Assembly (NCBI GenBank): GCA_000509225.1
Contig: BAOK01000001.1
Location: 558,001 to 622,000, forward strand
Origin: Parvibaculaceae bacterium Mf 1.05b.01
GTDB lineage: Bacteria; Pseudomonadota; Alphaproteobacteria; Parvibaculales; Parvibaculaceae
Length of the DNA stretch: 64,000 nucleotides
Reading direction: 5' to 3'
Position 1 is the first letter of the stretch, and every line of letters begins with the position of its first letter. The position numbers and the translations under genes are program-made. Under the pieces are notes generated by a model, which saw nothing but the letters and a program-made list of their open reading frames with translations, was not told the DNA's origin and made no database searches. Positions 1 to 8,486 of this stretch are shown here, in pieces.

Positions 1-1
1 T

Positions 2-475
2 CCGGAACTGGTGAAAGCCTTTGTGGGCATGATGGCGCAGGTCAATCTGGGTGGGGCCCTGTCGCCTGGTCTCAGGCAGATGATTGCCTATATGGCGAGC
101 CGATCCGCCGGGTGTCTTTATTGTCAGGCACATACGCATCATGGGGCTGAGAATGCGGACGATCTGGATGCGCAGAAGCTTGCGCAGATCTGGGATTATG
201 AGACGTCTGATCTCTTTTCTGAGGCGGAGAGGGCGGCGCTCACGGTCGCGCAATTGTCTGCTCAGGTGCCAAACGGGGTTTCTGACGCGGATTTTGCGGC
301 CCTCAAGCCCCATTTCGATGAGGACCAGATTGTCGATATTGTCGCGGTGATATCGGCTTTTGGCTTCCTCAATCGCTGGAATGATACGCTGGCGACCCCC
401 TTGGAGGAGGTGCCCGTGGCTCATGCGAGCGATCATTTGGCCAAATCTGGCTGGACGACAGGCAAGCACGCGTGA
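2..475 (+). CDS. AhpD-like / carboxymuconolactone decarboxylase family protein (5' end cut by window)
   Basis: The reading frame is open from the first bases of the window (residues PEL precede the first GTG at 11), so the true start lies upstream. The visible 157 residues match the alkylhydroperoxidase AhpD-like fold: a leader resembling family sequences, then the redox/proton-relay motif C-x2-C-x3-H (residues CLYCQAHTH) in the first third, followed by an all-helical region ending in LNRWNDTLATP. Family members reduce peroxides or act as gamma-carboxymuconolactone decarboxylases; the substrate cannot be told from sequence. The CxxC-H motif favours a peroxidase-like role. A weak hairpin with a T-rich tail follows about 80 nt downstream. 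Confidence 0.8.
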   Translation, partial: PELVKAFVGMMAQVNLGGALSPGLRQMIAYMASRSAGCLYCQAHTHHGAENADDLDAQKLAQIWDYETSDLFSEAERAALTVAQLSAQVPNGVSDADFAALKPHFDEDQIVDIVAVISAFGFLNRWNDTLATPLEEVPVAHASDHLAKSGWTTGKHA

Positions 476-554
476 TATTTCCCGGCCTGCTGCTTATTCG
501 GAGTGGCCGGTGGTGGGCTTTCAGCCAATTTGGACAATTCGCCACTTGAAAAAT

Positions 555-575
555 AATGACACAGGCGTCATTTTC
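555..575 (+). terminator. Possible weak intrinsic terminator of the AhpD-like gene
   Basis: Six-base-pair stem AATGAC / GTCATT around a 6-nt loop, followed by TTCTT. It lies 80 nt past the stop codon and 60 nt before the ferredoxin gene. The stem is short and AT-rich, so this is tentative. Confidence 0.35.
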
Positions 576-594
576 TTGGCGCGGGCACGCTTAA

Positions 595-957
<363 letters not shown>

Positions 958-995
958 GCCAAAAACACGCTTAATACGGGGGTAACCCTGTTGAG

Positions 996-1027
996 ACGCC
1001 TCTTTCCGCAGGAAAGGGGCGTTTTTT
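996..1027 (+). terminator. Rho-independent terminator after the ferredoxin
   Basis: 12-bp stem (ACGCCTCTTTCC with GGAAAGGGGCGT, one G-T pair), 3-nt loop and a T6 tract. It separates the ferredoxin from the sugar operon starting at 1141. Confidence 0.85.
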
Positions 1028-1140
1028 ATGGTTAAGCCTTGGTTTCTAAAGGGGGCATTAACCATTTCAGCGACATTCTGAGGATCAATGCTTCGGGCTT
1101 GGTCTCATGGACCTCGACCCCTCTTTGGGAGCCTCAGAAT

Positions 1141-2331
1141 ATGGCACTGACGATTGATGGAATTGGCGAGACGCGCTGTACGGATCTGCATGGCACGGGT
1201 GACGTCTATGCGCAGGCGATCCGCAACTGTGCAGCGCGGATGGAAGGGGAAAACCCGCTAGCGGCCGCTGAAGCCCTTCAGGACGAACTCTCCCGACTCG
1301 ACAAAGCCAGCAAACGCGGGGCGGTTGTTCCGCGTCACGTGCTGGTCATCGGCGGCGCAGGCTATGTGGGCTCTGTGATGGTGCGTGAGCTTTTGAAGCG
1401 CGGATACCAGACCCGGGTCCTCGACAATTTCCTCTATTCAAATTCGCTGTCTTTGGAAGGGCTTTATGACGAGCCAGGCTTCAGCCTGGTTATGGGAGAC
1501 CTGCGGGACGAGGCGGTGCTTGATCGCGCGCTGGACGGTGTCACCGATGTGGTGCTTCTCGCTTCGCTTGTTGGCGACCCGATCTCCAAGAAATTCCCCG
1601 ACCTCACACGCTCAGTCAATCAGGCCGGTTCAGAGACTGTCTTTAAAGCGCTTGAGGGGCGGGGCATTCACAAGTTTGTCTTTACGTCGACCTGCTCCAA
1701 TTACGGTATGCGGGACAGCGATGAACCAGCGGATGAAACATCCGATCTCAAACCTCTCTCCATCTATGCTGAGACCAAAGTCGGGTTCGAGCAGTTCCTG
1801 CTGGAGCAGGGCAAAAAATCGGAAACTATCCCGACGGTTCTCCGTATCTCCACAGCATTCGGGCTCAGTCATCGCATGCGGTTTGACCTGACAGTGAATG
1901 AATTTACGGCTGCTCTCGCCAAAGGCGAAGCACTGGATGTCTATGACAAGGATACGTGGCGTCCTTACTGCCATGTACGGGACATTGCCGGTGCGGTCAT
2001 CCGGGTGCTGGAAGCACCGGAAGAAAAGGTTCGCGGTGAGGTCTTCAATGTTGGTGCTGATGAAAACAATTACACCAAGGCGATGATCATCGATGAGATC
2101 CTCTCCCACATTGATGGCAAGGTCTCCTTTGTCGAGAAGGGCAGCGATCCGCGTAACTATCGCGTGTCCTTCGCCAAGATAAAAAATGAATTGGGATTTG
2201 AGCCGCGCCACTCTGTGAAAGCCTTTGTCCCTGAATTGATCGAGGCTGTTCGTTCAGGCCTCTACCTGCGTTCAGAAGAAATTCCGGGTTATTACGGGAA
2301 CTATGATGTGCGCGAGGAAGCTGCCGCCTGA
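1141..2331 (+). CDS. NAD-dependent nucleotide-sugar epimerase/dehydratase (extended SDR), first gene of the nonulosonate operon
   Basis: 396 residues from ATG 1141, which has GGGAG 8 nt upstream; an in-frame TTG at 1039 lacks a site and lies beside the terminator. The Rossmann motif GGAGYVGS is at residues 71-78, VVLLASLVGDP follows the usual NAD-domain pattern, and the catalytic region has STCSNYG (about 183-189) and Y209-x3-K213. DPRNYRVSFAKI near the C-terminus is typical of extended SDRs. By position it fills the LegB-like slot (NDP-GlcNAc 4,6-dehydratase), but the STCSNYG active site is not the classical T-D-E dehydratase triad, so a C-4 or C-3 epimerase/reductase role is possible. About 65 residues precede the Rossmann fold, which is unusual for this family. 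The next gene starts 10 nt after its stop. Confidence 0.85.
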   Translation: MALTIDGIGETRCTDLHGTGDVYAQAIRNCAARMEGENPLAAAEALQDELSRLDKASKRGAVVPRHVLVIGGAGYVGSVMVRELLKRGYQTRVLDNFLYSNSLSLEGLYDEPGFSLVMGDLRDEAVLDRALDGVTDVVLLASLVGDPISKKFPDLTRSVNQAGSETVFKALEGRGIHKFVFTSTCSNYGMRDSDEPADETSDLKPLSIYAETKVGFEQFLLEQGKKSETIPTVLRISTAFGLSHRMRFDLTVNEFTAALAKGEALDVYDKDTWRPYCHVRDIAGAVIRVLEAPEEKVRGEVFNVGADENNYTKAMIIDEILSHIDGKVSFVEKGSDPRNYRVSFAKIKNELGFEPRHSVKAFVPELIEAVRSGLYLRSEEIPGYYGNYDVREEAAA

Positions 2332-2341
2332 GGAGAATCCT

Positions 2342-3553
2342 ATGGGACTTGCGACGCTCAATCAGCCGTGTGAACAGGTAGATCCGTCCCGCGTGGTGGC
2401 TGCTATTCGGTTGGCTATTGGTGTGTCAGAAGACCATGCGTTTCAGCCGCTTCATGTTCCGCATTTCGAAGGTGCGGAGTGGGACTATGTTAAAGACTGT
2501 CTCGACACAGGCTGGGTCTCCTCGGTTGGCTCCTATGTCGAAAAGTTTGAAGAAGAGGTCGCCGCTCATTCAGGCGTCGCCCATGGCGTTGCCGTCGTAA
2601 ACGGCACGGCGGCGCTTCAAATTGCACTGCAAGTTGTCGGTGTTGGCCTTGGCGATGAAGTGTTGGTGCCGGCGCTTACTTTTGTTGCAACTCCTAACGC
2701 AGCCTCCTATCTCGGCGCGGTCCCTCATTTCGTGGATAGTGATCCCGCGACGCTGGGACTAGACCCCACCAAACTAGATGCCTACCTGGCAGAGATTGGA
2801 GAGCGATCGCTGGAAGGATTACGCAACCGACAGACGGGCCGTCGGTTTGGCGCCATCGTTCCCATGCACACTTATGGGCATGCGGTTGATATGGAGCCCC
2901 TGATTGCGGTTGCGGCCCGGTATGGAATTCCGATTGTTGAAGATGCAGCCGAGTCCCTCGGCAGTGTCTACAAAGGTGAAAAATGCGGCTCGCTTGGCCG
3001 TGTCGCAGCGATCAGCTTTAACGGCAACAAGATTATTACAACCGGTGGCGGCGGTGCGATTGTCACGGACGATGCAGACCTAGCAGCGCGCGCCAAGCAT
3101 CTGACGACAACAGCGAAAGTCGCCCATCGGTGGGCCTTCGACCATGATGCCGTCGGATATAATTACCGTCTTCCAAATCTTAATGCGGCACTTGGCTGTG
3201 CGCAGCTTGAAAGCCTCTCATCCTATGTGGAGCGCAAGCGGTCTCTTGCCGAACGATATGTATCTGCTTTCGAGGTCGTTCAGGGTGTCAGTGTTTTCCG
3301 TGAGCGGTGTTTTGGTCGGGCAAATTATTGGTTGAACTGTCTTTTGCTTGATGAGCCGTCAATCGAAACACGTGATGCGGTGCTCGAGGCAACAAATGAT
3401 TCAGGCCTGATGACGCGGCCCACCTGGACGCTGATGAGTGATCTGCCGATCTATGCCGGGGCGCCCGCCATGCCGCTTGATGGTGCCCGCAATATCGAAG
3501 CCCGCCTTATCAATGTTCCCTCAAGTGTACCGCTTGGAGAAAACCCATGTTGA
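2342..3553 (+). CDS. legC: PLP-dependent LegC-type aminotransferase (DegT/DnrJ/EryC1/StrS)
   Basis: 403 residues from ATG 2342, preceded by the strong site GAGGAGAA. The PLP lysine is in FNGNKIITTGGGG (Lys230), the sequence characteristic of the LegC branch of sugar aminotransferases that aminate the 4-keto carbon of an NDP-2-acetamido-4-keto-6-deoxyhexose. VVNGTAALQIAL, VEDAAESLGS and YNYRLPNLNAALG are the other family blocks (PLP phosphate, ring-stacking and substrate regions). The next gene begins inside its last codons (7-nt overlap), implying translational coupling. Symbol assigned by family and context, not by experiment. Confidence 0.88.
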   Translation: MGLATLNQPCEQVDPSRVVAAIRLAIGVSEDHAFQPLHVPHFEGAEWDYVKDCLDTGWVSSVGSYVEKFEEEVAAHSGVAHGVAVVNGTAALQIALQVVGVGLGDEVLVPALTFVATPNAASYLGAVPHFVDSDPATLGLDPTKLDAYLAEIGERSLEGLRNRQTGRRFGAIVPMHTYGHAVDMEPLIAVAARYGIPIVEDAAESLGSVYKGEKCGSLGRVAAISFNGNKIITTGGGGAIVTDDADLAARAKHLTTTAKVAHRWAFDHDAVGYNYRLPNLNAALGCAQLESLSSYVERKRSLAERYVSAFEVVQGVSVFRERCFGRANYWLNCLLLDEPSIETRDAVLEATNDSGLMTRPTWTLMSDLPIYAGAPAMPLDGARNIEARLINVPSSVPLGENPC

Positions 3554-4500
3554 ATGCAGCGACGACGTTTCATGCACACGAGTTGGATTTTCGACCCTTC
3601 CGTCCTGGTGACGAGCAGGCCATTTTGGCCTTGTTCCAAGCGGCTTTCGGAAAACCCATGTCCAAGGATTATTGGAACTGGCGGTATCGTGACAATCCAA
3701 TTGATGCGCCGATGATCGAGCTTGCCTGGGATGGCGACACGCTGGCAGCGCATTATGCTGTGTCGCCAATGCCGCTGATGATCGGTAGGGATGTCGGTAA
3801 AGCTGCGTTGTCCATGACAACGATGACGCATCCAGACTATCAGGGAATGGGTCTGTTTCCACAGTTGGCAGAGCGGTTGTATGACCGGCTTGCAAAGCAG
3901 GGATACCGGATGGTCTTCGGCTTTCCTAACAGCAATAGCCATCGTGGGTTTGTGCAGAATTTGGGGTGGGAGGATATGGCTCCGGTCCCGCAAATGTCTG
4001 CCTCTATAGACGACATGAAGTTCCCGGACACGCCGGGTCGGAGTTTTGCGCAGGTTGACCGTTTTAGCGATTGGCTTCCCAGCATTGCGCCCTCACCAGC
4101 CAAAGTCTCGCTTGGACGTGACATTGCTTACTATAACTGGCGCATGCTTGAAGATCCGGAAAATGACTATCGCATTGGCGTTGCCGGTGGCGCAGGTGGT
4201 TTGGGCCTTGCTGTCTTCAAACGCCATGAAGATGCCGTCGATATTGTTGAACTCGCGGCAACACCTGAGACAGTCGGTGCTCTCATCGGGAGTGTTGCTG
4301 CCATTGCCCAAAAGGACGGTGCGACGCGTCTCAATATGTGGCTGCCAGTGTTTGATCCGATGTTCCCAGCAGTCGAGAAAGTCGGTTTTAGACCAGGAGG
4401 TCCCGTCACCTATATGGGTGGACGGGTCTTTGGGTCCGGGGGTGATCTCCTGGACAGCCGCGCGTGGTCTGTCCGGATGGTGATGTCCGATGTCTTCTGA
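3547..4500 (+). CDS. GNAT-family N-acetyltransferase, probably acetylates the 4-amino sugar (LegH role)
   Basis: 317 residues. ATG 3547 overlaps the legC stop by 7 nt. The acetyl-CoA binding segment is seen as TMTHPDYQGMGLFPQLAERLYDRL followed by GFPNSNSHRGF, a pattern of two-domain GNAT proteins of the Acetyltransf_9 type; the N-terminus FRPFRPGDEQAILALF is a normal GNAT beta1-alpha1. It is longer than simple GNATs, with a second domain after about residue 170. Between the aminotransferase and the 2-epimerase, the expected job is N-acetylation of the C-4 amine made by LegC. It is not homologous by eye to the left-handed-helix PglD-type acetyltransferases often found in this step, so it would be a non-orthologous replacement. 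Confidence 0.8.
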   Translation: MLNAATTFHAHELDFRPFRPGDEQAILALFQAAFGKPMSKDYWNWRYRDNPIDAPMIELAWDGDTLAAHYAVSPMPLMIGRDVGKAALSMTTMTHPDYQGMGLFPQLAERLYDRLAKQGYRMVFGFPNSNSHRGFVQNLGWEDMAPVPQMSASIDDMKFPDTPGRSFAQVDRFSDWLPSIAPSPAKVSLGRDIAYYNWRMLEDPENDYRIGVAGGAGGLGLAVFKRHEDAVDIVELAATPETVGALIGSVAAIAQKDGATRLNMWLPVFDPMFPAVEKVGFRPGGPVTYMGGRVFGSGGDLLDSRAWSVRMVMSDVF

Positions 4501-5659
4501 CAGTCGGTGTGTGATGTTCGTTACCGGTTCAAGAGCCGAGTACGACATCCTTTACCCTGTGATCGAGGCTGTTTCTCGGTCAGAATCTTTGCGACCTGAA
4601 ATTGTTGTCACCGGGAGCCATCTTGCGTCGGTATATGGCTTGACCGTCAAAGACGTGGAAGCTGATGGATATCCAGTCGTCGGGAAAATTGACAACCTTC
4701 TTGCATCTGACAGCGATGCTGCCCGCGCCAAGTCAGCCGCTATCCAATTGCAAGGACTTGTCGACGTCGTTGCATTTCGGCGACCAGATTTTCTGGTGGT
4801 CGTTGGCGATAGGGAAGAGGCAATTACGGTCGGCTTGACGGGCGGCTATCTTGACATTCCTGTCGTTCACATTGCCGGTGGCGATACGGCGGACGATTTC
4901 AATATCGACAATTCTGTCAGGCATGCGGTCACAAAGCTGGCGCACCTGCACATGACGGCGTCTGCTGAAAGTGCGGAGCGGGTTTTGCGTCTGGGAGAAG
5001 AGCCCTGGCGCGTTCACAATGTAGGCGCGCCTGGTCTTGATCGGCTTGTGGGTGAGCCTGAAATCGATTTGGCTTGTGTCTGGAAAATGATGAACGTGGC
5101 GCCTGTTGAGGGGCCTTTTCTCATCATGATCCAACATCCCTTACTGCCTGAAATGCATGACGCGGAACGGCAAATGAAGGCAACCCTTGATGCGGTTGTC
5201 GCATGCGGTTTGCCCACTTTTGTTTCCAGCCCGAACAGCGATCCCGGTAATCATGCGATGTCACGCCTCCTGTCTGACTACGCAAATCGTCATCCGAAGC
5301 TTGTTGCTTACAAAAACCTATCGCGGGCTGTGTTTGTGAACCTCATGCGTCATGCACATGCGCTGGTTGGTAATTCCAGTTGTGGGATTATTGAAGCGCC
5401 ACTTCTAAAGCTGCCAGTGGTGAATGTGGGCAGCCGTCAAGTAGGTCGTGAACACGCCGGAAATGTCGAATTTGTTGACTACAACGCAACAGAGATTGAG
5501 GCAGCGTTGAAAAAGGCTGTGTTCGACCATCAGTACCGTGCGCAGGTGGAAGCAGCAAAAAACCCTTATGGGGATGGCACAGCGGGCAAGCAGATTTGCG
5601 ATGTCCTTGTTCAAGAAACCGACCAGCGGCGGTTGGTTCAGAAACGAAATACGTTTTGA
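4490..5659 (+). CDS. UDP/GDP-sugar 2-epimerase, hydrolysing (NeuC/LegG family)
   Basis: 389 residues. ATG 4490 lies inside the acetyltransferase gene (11-nt overlap). TGSRAEYDILYPVIEA at the N-terminus and VVVGDREEAITVG, HIAGGDT, GNSSCGIIEAPLLKLPVVNVGSRQVGR further on are the hallmarks of hydrolysing GlcNAc-2-epimerases (NeuC/LegG/NnaA), which release the nucleotide and invert C-2 to give the mannosamine-type precursor for the synthase. Adjacent synthase and cytidylyltransferase genes support the LegG role. The nucleotide (UDP or GDP) cannot be read directly, but the GDP-type nucleotidyltransferase at 7422 favours GDP. Confidence 0.92.
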   Translation: MSSDSRCVMFVTGSRAEYDILYPVIEAVSRSESLRPEIVVTGSHLASVYGLTVKDVEADGYPVVGKIDNLLASDSDAARAKSAAIQLQGLVDVVAFRRPDFLVVVGDREEAITVGLTGGYLDIPVVHIAGGDTADDFNIDNSVRHAVTKLAHLHMTASAESAERVLRLGEEPWRVHNVGAPGLDRLVGEPEIDLACVWKMMNVAPVEGPFLIMIQHPLLPEMHDAERQMKATLDAVVACGLPTFVSSPNSDPGNHAMSRLLSDYANRHPKLVAYKNLSRAVFVNLMRHAHALVGNSSCGIIEAPLLKLPVVNVGSRQVGREHAGNVEFVDYNATEIEAALKKAVFDHQYRAQVEAAKNPYGDGTAGKQICDVLVQETDQRRLVQKRNTF

Positions 5660-5671
5660 GGGGGAGGGAGC

Positions 5672-6343
5672 ATGTCTGACATTCTGGTCGTTGCCCCTCA
5701 TCCTGATGACGAGACCTTTGGGTGTGGGGGAGCTTTGTTGAAGGCCCGTCACGCTGGTGCCAAGCTACATTGGCTGATCCTGACGGAGATGACAGCATCT
5801 GCTGGCTATTCAGCGGAACGTATTGCCGCTCGCGAGAACGAGATTGGCGCCGTGTCAGAAGCCTTTGGCTTTCAATCAGTTCATCGTCTTGGATATGAGA
5901 CGGCGGCACTTGATGTTGCGCCAATCGGCGCGATCGTGAAGAAGATCGCCGTCATCTTTGCGCAGATCCATCCATCAGATGTCTATTTACCGTTCCCGGG
6001 GGATGCCCACACGGACCACAAAATTTCATTTGATGCGGCCCTGTCTTGCACCAAATGGTTTCGTGCACCGTATGTGCGGCGTGTTTTGGCATACGAAACG
6101 CTTTCGGAAACGGACATTGTGAGGCGGCCTGGCGGTCTGGATTTTATTCCCTCTCTGTATGAGAACATCACGGATTGGTCTGCGAAGAAGAGGTCCATCA
6201 TTGAGCTCTATGGCGAGGAAGTGGGTGACGCACCGTTTCCACGGAGCCTGGAAATTGTAGATGCGAAAGAGAAGGTGCGTGGTGCGGAGGCGGGATATGT
6301 GGCTGCAGAAGCCTTCATGCTGCTCAAAGAGGTGCGACCATGA
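5672..6343 (+). CDS. PIG-L family (LmbE-like) zinc deacetylase
   Basis: 223 residues; ATG 5672 follows GAGGGGGAGGGAG. The zinc-binding motif A-H10-P-D-D13-E14 is at the N-terminus and the third ligand motif HTDH follows around residue 113 (PGDAHTDHKISFDA). PIG-L enzymes remove N-acetyl groups from GlcNAc-type sugars. Within this operon it might generate a free amine before a different acyl group is put on, or act on an early GlcNAc precursor. It ends in an ATGA overlap with the synthase gene, so it belongs to the pathway and is not a neighbour by chance. Confidence 0.9.
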   Translation: MSDILVVAPHPDDETFGCGGALLKARHAGAKLHWLILTEMTASAGYSAERIAARENEIGAVSEAFGFQSVHRLGYETAALDVAPIGAIVKKIAVIFAQIHPSDVYLPFPGDAHTDHKISFDAALSCTKWFRAPYVRRVLAYETLSETDIVRRPGGLDFIPSLYENITDWSAKKRSIIELYGEEVGDAPFPRSLEIVDAKEKVRGAEAGYVAAEAFMLLKEVRP

Positions 6344-7413
6344 ACCATGTCACGGTGATCGCTGAAGCCGGTGTCAATCACAATGGGTCGCTGGAACGTG
6401 CCATTGAGATGGTTGACGTGGCTGCCGACATTGGTGTGGATGTTGTGAAGTTTCAAACATTCAATGCGGAAGCGCTGGTGACGCGGAGCGCCCCGAAAGC
6501 TGACTATCAGAAAGAAACGACTGAAGAGAGTGAAACGCAGTTGGACATGCTGCGCGCGCTAGAGCTTGACGTGCACGCCCACCGGACACTCATTCAACGA
6601 TGTGCCGAAAAGGGCGTGCAGTTTCTCTCGACTCCCTTTGATCTGGGGAGCCTGGACCTTCTTGCCAATGAGCTTAACGTTGCAACGCTGAAAGTGGGTT
6701 CGGGGGAACTTACCAACGCACCGCTGCTGCACGCTTGTGCGACAGCAGGGCGCGACCTCATCCTCTCGACAGGTATGGCGACGCTGGATGAAGTGCAGAC
6801 CATGCTTGGCGTCGTGGCGCACGGATTTCTTGGTGAGAGTTCGCCTAGCGAAAAGGCATTCAAAGAAGCGTTTGAGAGCGGAGCGGGAAAAGCTGTCCTC
6901 AAATCCCGGGTGAAGCTTTTGCATTGCACGAGTTCTTATCCAACACCGGATGGTGACGTAAATCTCAGAGCGATTGAGACGCTTCGCGCGAAGTTTGACC
7001 TACCTGTTGGATTTTCAGATCACAGCGACGGCATTGTCCACGCCATCGCTTCGGTGGCTATGGGTGCCTGTATCATCGAAAAGCATTATACGCTCGATAA
7101 AGACCTACCCGGTCCCGACCATAAGGCTTCTGCAACAGCTGAGGAGTTGAGTGATCTTGTTGACGGGATCAGACGCGTGTCTGCGGGGCTTGGCGATGGA
7201 TGCAAGGAGCCGCAGCCTGCCGAAATCAGCAATATGGCGATTGGGCGGAAGTCCCTGGTCGCCTCAACCCCTATCAATGCAGGGGACGTTTTTACGACCG
7301 AAAATCTCACCGTCAAACGACCGGGTACTGGCATGCGCCCTGAGCTCTATTGGTCGCTTCTTGGAACCCACGCCGCACGCGCGTATGCGCCTGATGACAT
7401 GATTACCCAATAG
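6340..7413 (+). CDS. legI: Nonulosonate synthase, NeuB/LegI family
   Basis: 357 residues, ATGA overlap with the deacetylase. Condenses a C6 N-acetyl sugar with phosphoenolpyruvate to make the C9 acid. EAGVNHNGS, VVKFQTFNAE, KVGSGELTNAPLL, LSTGMATLDEV, LHCTSSYP and GFSDHSDG mark the TIM barrel (about 1-280); IEKHYTLDKDLPGPDHKAS is the metal/substrate segment; the C-terminal antifreeze-like SAF domain covers about 290-357 (RKSLVASTPINAGDVFTTENLTV). Whether the product is legionaminic, pseudaminic or N-acetylneuraminic acid cannot be proved from the synthase; the hydrolysing 2-epimerase and LegC-type aminotransferase together favour legionaminic acid. Confidence 0.92.
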   Translation: MNHVTVIAEAGVNHNGSLERAIEMVDVAADIGVDVVKFQTFNAEALVTRSAPKADYQKETTEESETQLDMLRALELDVHAHRTLIQRCAEKGVQFLSTPFDLGSLDLLANELNVATLKVGSGELTNAPLLHACATAGRDLILSTGMATLDEVQTMLGVVAHGFLGESSPSEKAFKEAFESGAGKAVLKSRVKLLHCTSSYPTPDGDVNLRAIETLRAKFDLPVGFSDHSDGIVHAIASVAMGACIIEKHYTLDKDLPGPDHKASATAEELSDLVDGIRRVSAGLGDGCKEPQPAEISNMAIGRKSLVASTPINAGDVFTTENLTVKRPGTGMRPELYWSLLGTHAARAYAPDDMITQ

Positions 7414-7421
7414 GAGGCCGC

Positions 7422-8486
7422 ATGGCTCATTGGAAAAAGGCAGTTCTCGACCCGAGCGCCACTCTAGGAGAGGCGATCAGGAATCTTGACGAAAGTGCGC
7501 TGCAAATTGCATTGGTTGTTGATCCGGACGGGAGGTTGTTGGGGACCATCACAGACGGCGATGTACGCCGCGCGATCCTTCGCAGCGAAACCCTTGATGC
7601 GCCGGTTGGGAATGTGATGAAGGCAAACCCCATCACCGCAGGCCCGGACATTGACCGGAAAACGGTGATGCGCTGGATGCGGGAATATCAGATTGCACAG
7701 GTGCCGATTGTCGATGCCGAGGGTGTGCTGACTGGTCTTGAGACATTGAGCCGCATTGTTCAGGACGATCGAAGTGATAATTGGGTTGTGATTATGGCCG
7801 GTGGCCTGGGCACGCGCCTTCGGCCTCTTACGGAGAACCTTCCCAAGCCGCTGATCCCCGTGGGCGGGAAGCCTGTGCTTGAGAGCATTATTGAACGGTT
7901 GGCGGAGCAGGGGTTCAAACGCATTTTTCTTTCGGTCAACTACCAGGCGGAAAAGGTGGAGGCCTATTTTGGTGATGGGCATGAGTGGGGGGTCGACATC
8001 TCCTATTTGGAAGAAAGCAAGCGGCTGGGCACGGCCGGCGCTTTGACGCTCCTGCCAGAAACACCGAGCGCACCGTTCCTTGTCATGAATGCCGACCTTG
8101 TAACGGCGATCAATTTCCGTCGGCTTCTTGATTTTCATGTGGATCAGGTAGCTGATGCGACCATGGGGGTCCGGGAGTATCGCTTCCAGGTCCCGTATGG
8201 TGTGATTGAGATGAGTGGCAACCAGATCACAGAGATCAATGAGAAGCCAACTCAGAACTATTTTGTGAATGGCGGTGTCTATGCGCTGTCACCGGCTATT
8301 TTACATCATGTCCCCGACGGTGAGATGTATGACATGCCGACATTGTTCGATCAGGTGATCTCTGAGGGTGGGCTTGCGAGCGCCTTTCCGATCCATGAAT
8401 ACTGGATCGATATCGGCCAATTGGATGACCTGCAGCAGGCACAGGAAGAATTTGGCAAAGTCTTTGGTGCGAAAGAGCCGGTGTGA
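7422..8486 (+). CDS. CBS-domain sugar-1-phosphate nucleotidyltransferase (PtmE-like, probable GDP-glucosamine synthase)
   Basis: 354 residues from ATG 7422 with AGGAGG upstream. Two CBS motifs occupy residues 1-115 (VVDPDGRLLGTITDGDVRRAIL and the copy ending IVDAEGVLTGLETL); the NTP-transferase domain starts near 124 with VIMAGGLGTRLRPLTENLPKPLIPVGGKP. This CBS plus transferase arrangement is that of Campylobacter PtmE, which makes GDP-GlcN to start the GDP route to legionaminic acid. Its presence beside a hydrolysing epimerase and LegC suggests the same GDP route here. A mannose-1-phosphate guanylyltransferase-like or other regulated pyrophosphorylase is the alternative. It overlaps the next gene by GTGA. 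Confidence 0.88.
   Translation: MAHWKKAVLDPSATLGEAIRNLDESALQIALVVDPDGRLLGTITDGDVRRAILRSETLDAPVGNVMKANPITAGPDIDRKTVMRWMREYQIAQVPIVDAEGVLTGLETLSRIVQDDRSDNWVVIMAGGLGTRLRPLTENLPKPLIPVGGKPVLESIIERLAEQGFKRIFLSVNYQAEKVEAYFGDGHEWGVDISYLEESKRLGTAGALTLLPETPSAPFLVMNADLVTAINFRRLLDFHVDQVADATMGVREYRFQVPYGVIEMSGNQITEINEKPTQNYFVNGGVYALSPAILHHVPDGEMYDMPTLFDQVISEGGLASAFPIHEYWIDIGQLDDLQQAQEEFGKVFGAKEPV

Noticed and set aside
1630-2211. 193-residue antisense ORF inside the SDR gene
   Set aside because: Lies wholly opposite a strong family match, has no ribosome site and no recognisable motif; mirror of the codon bias.
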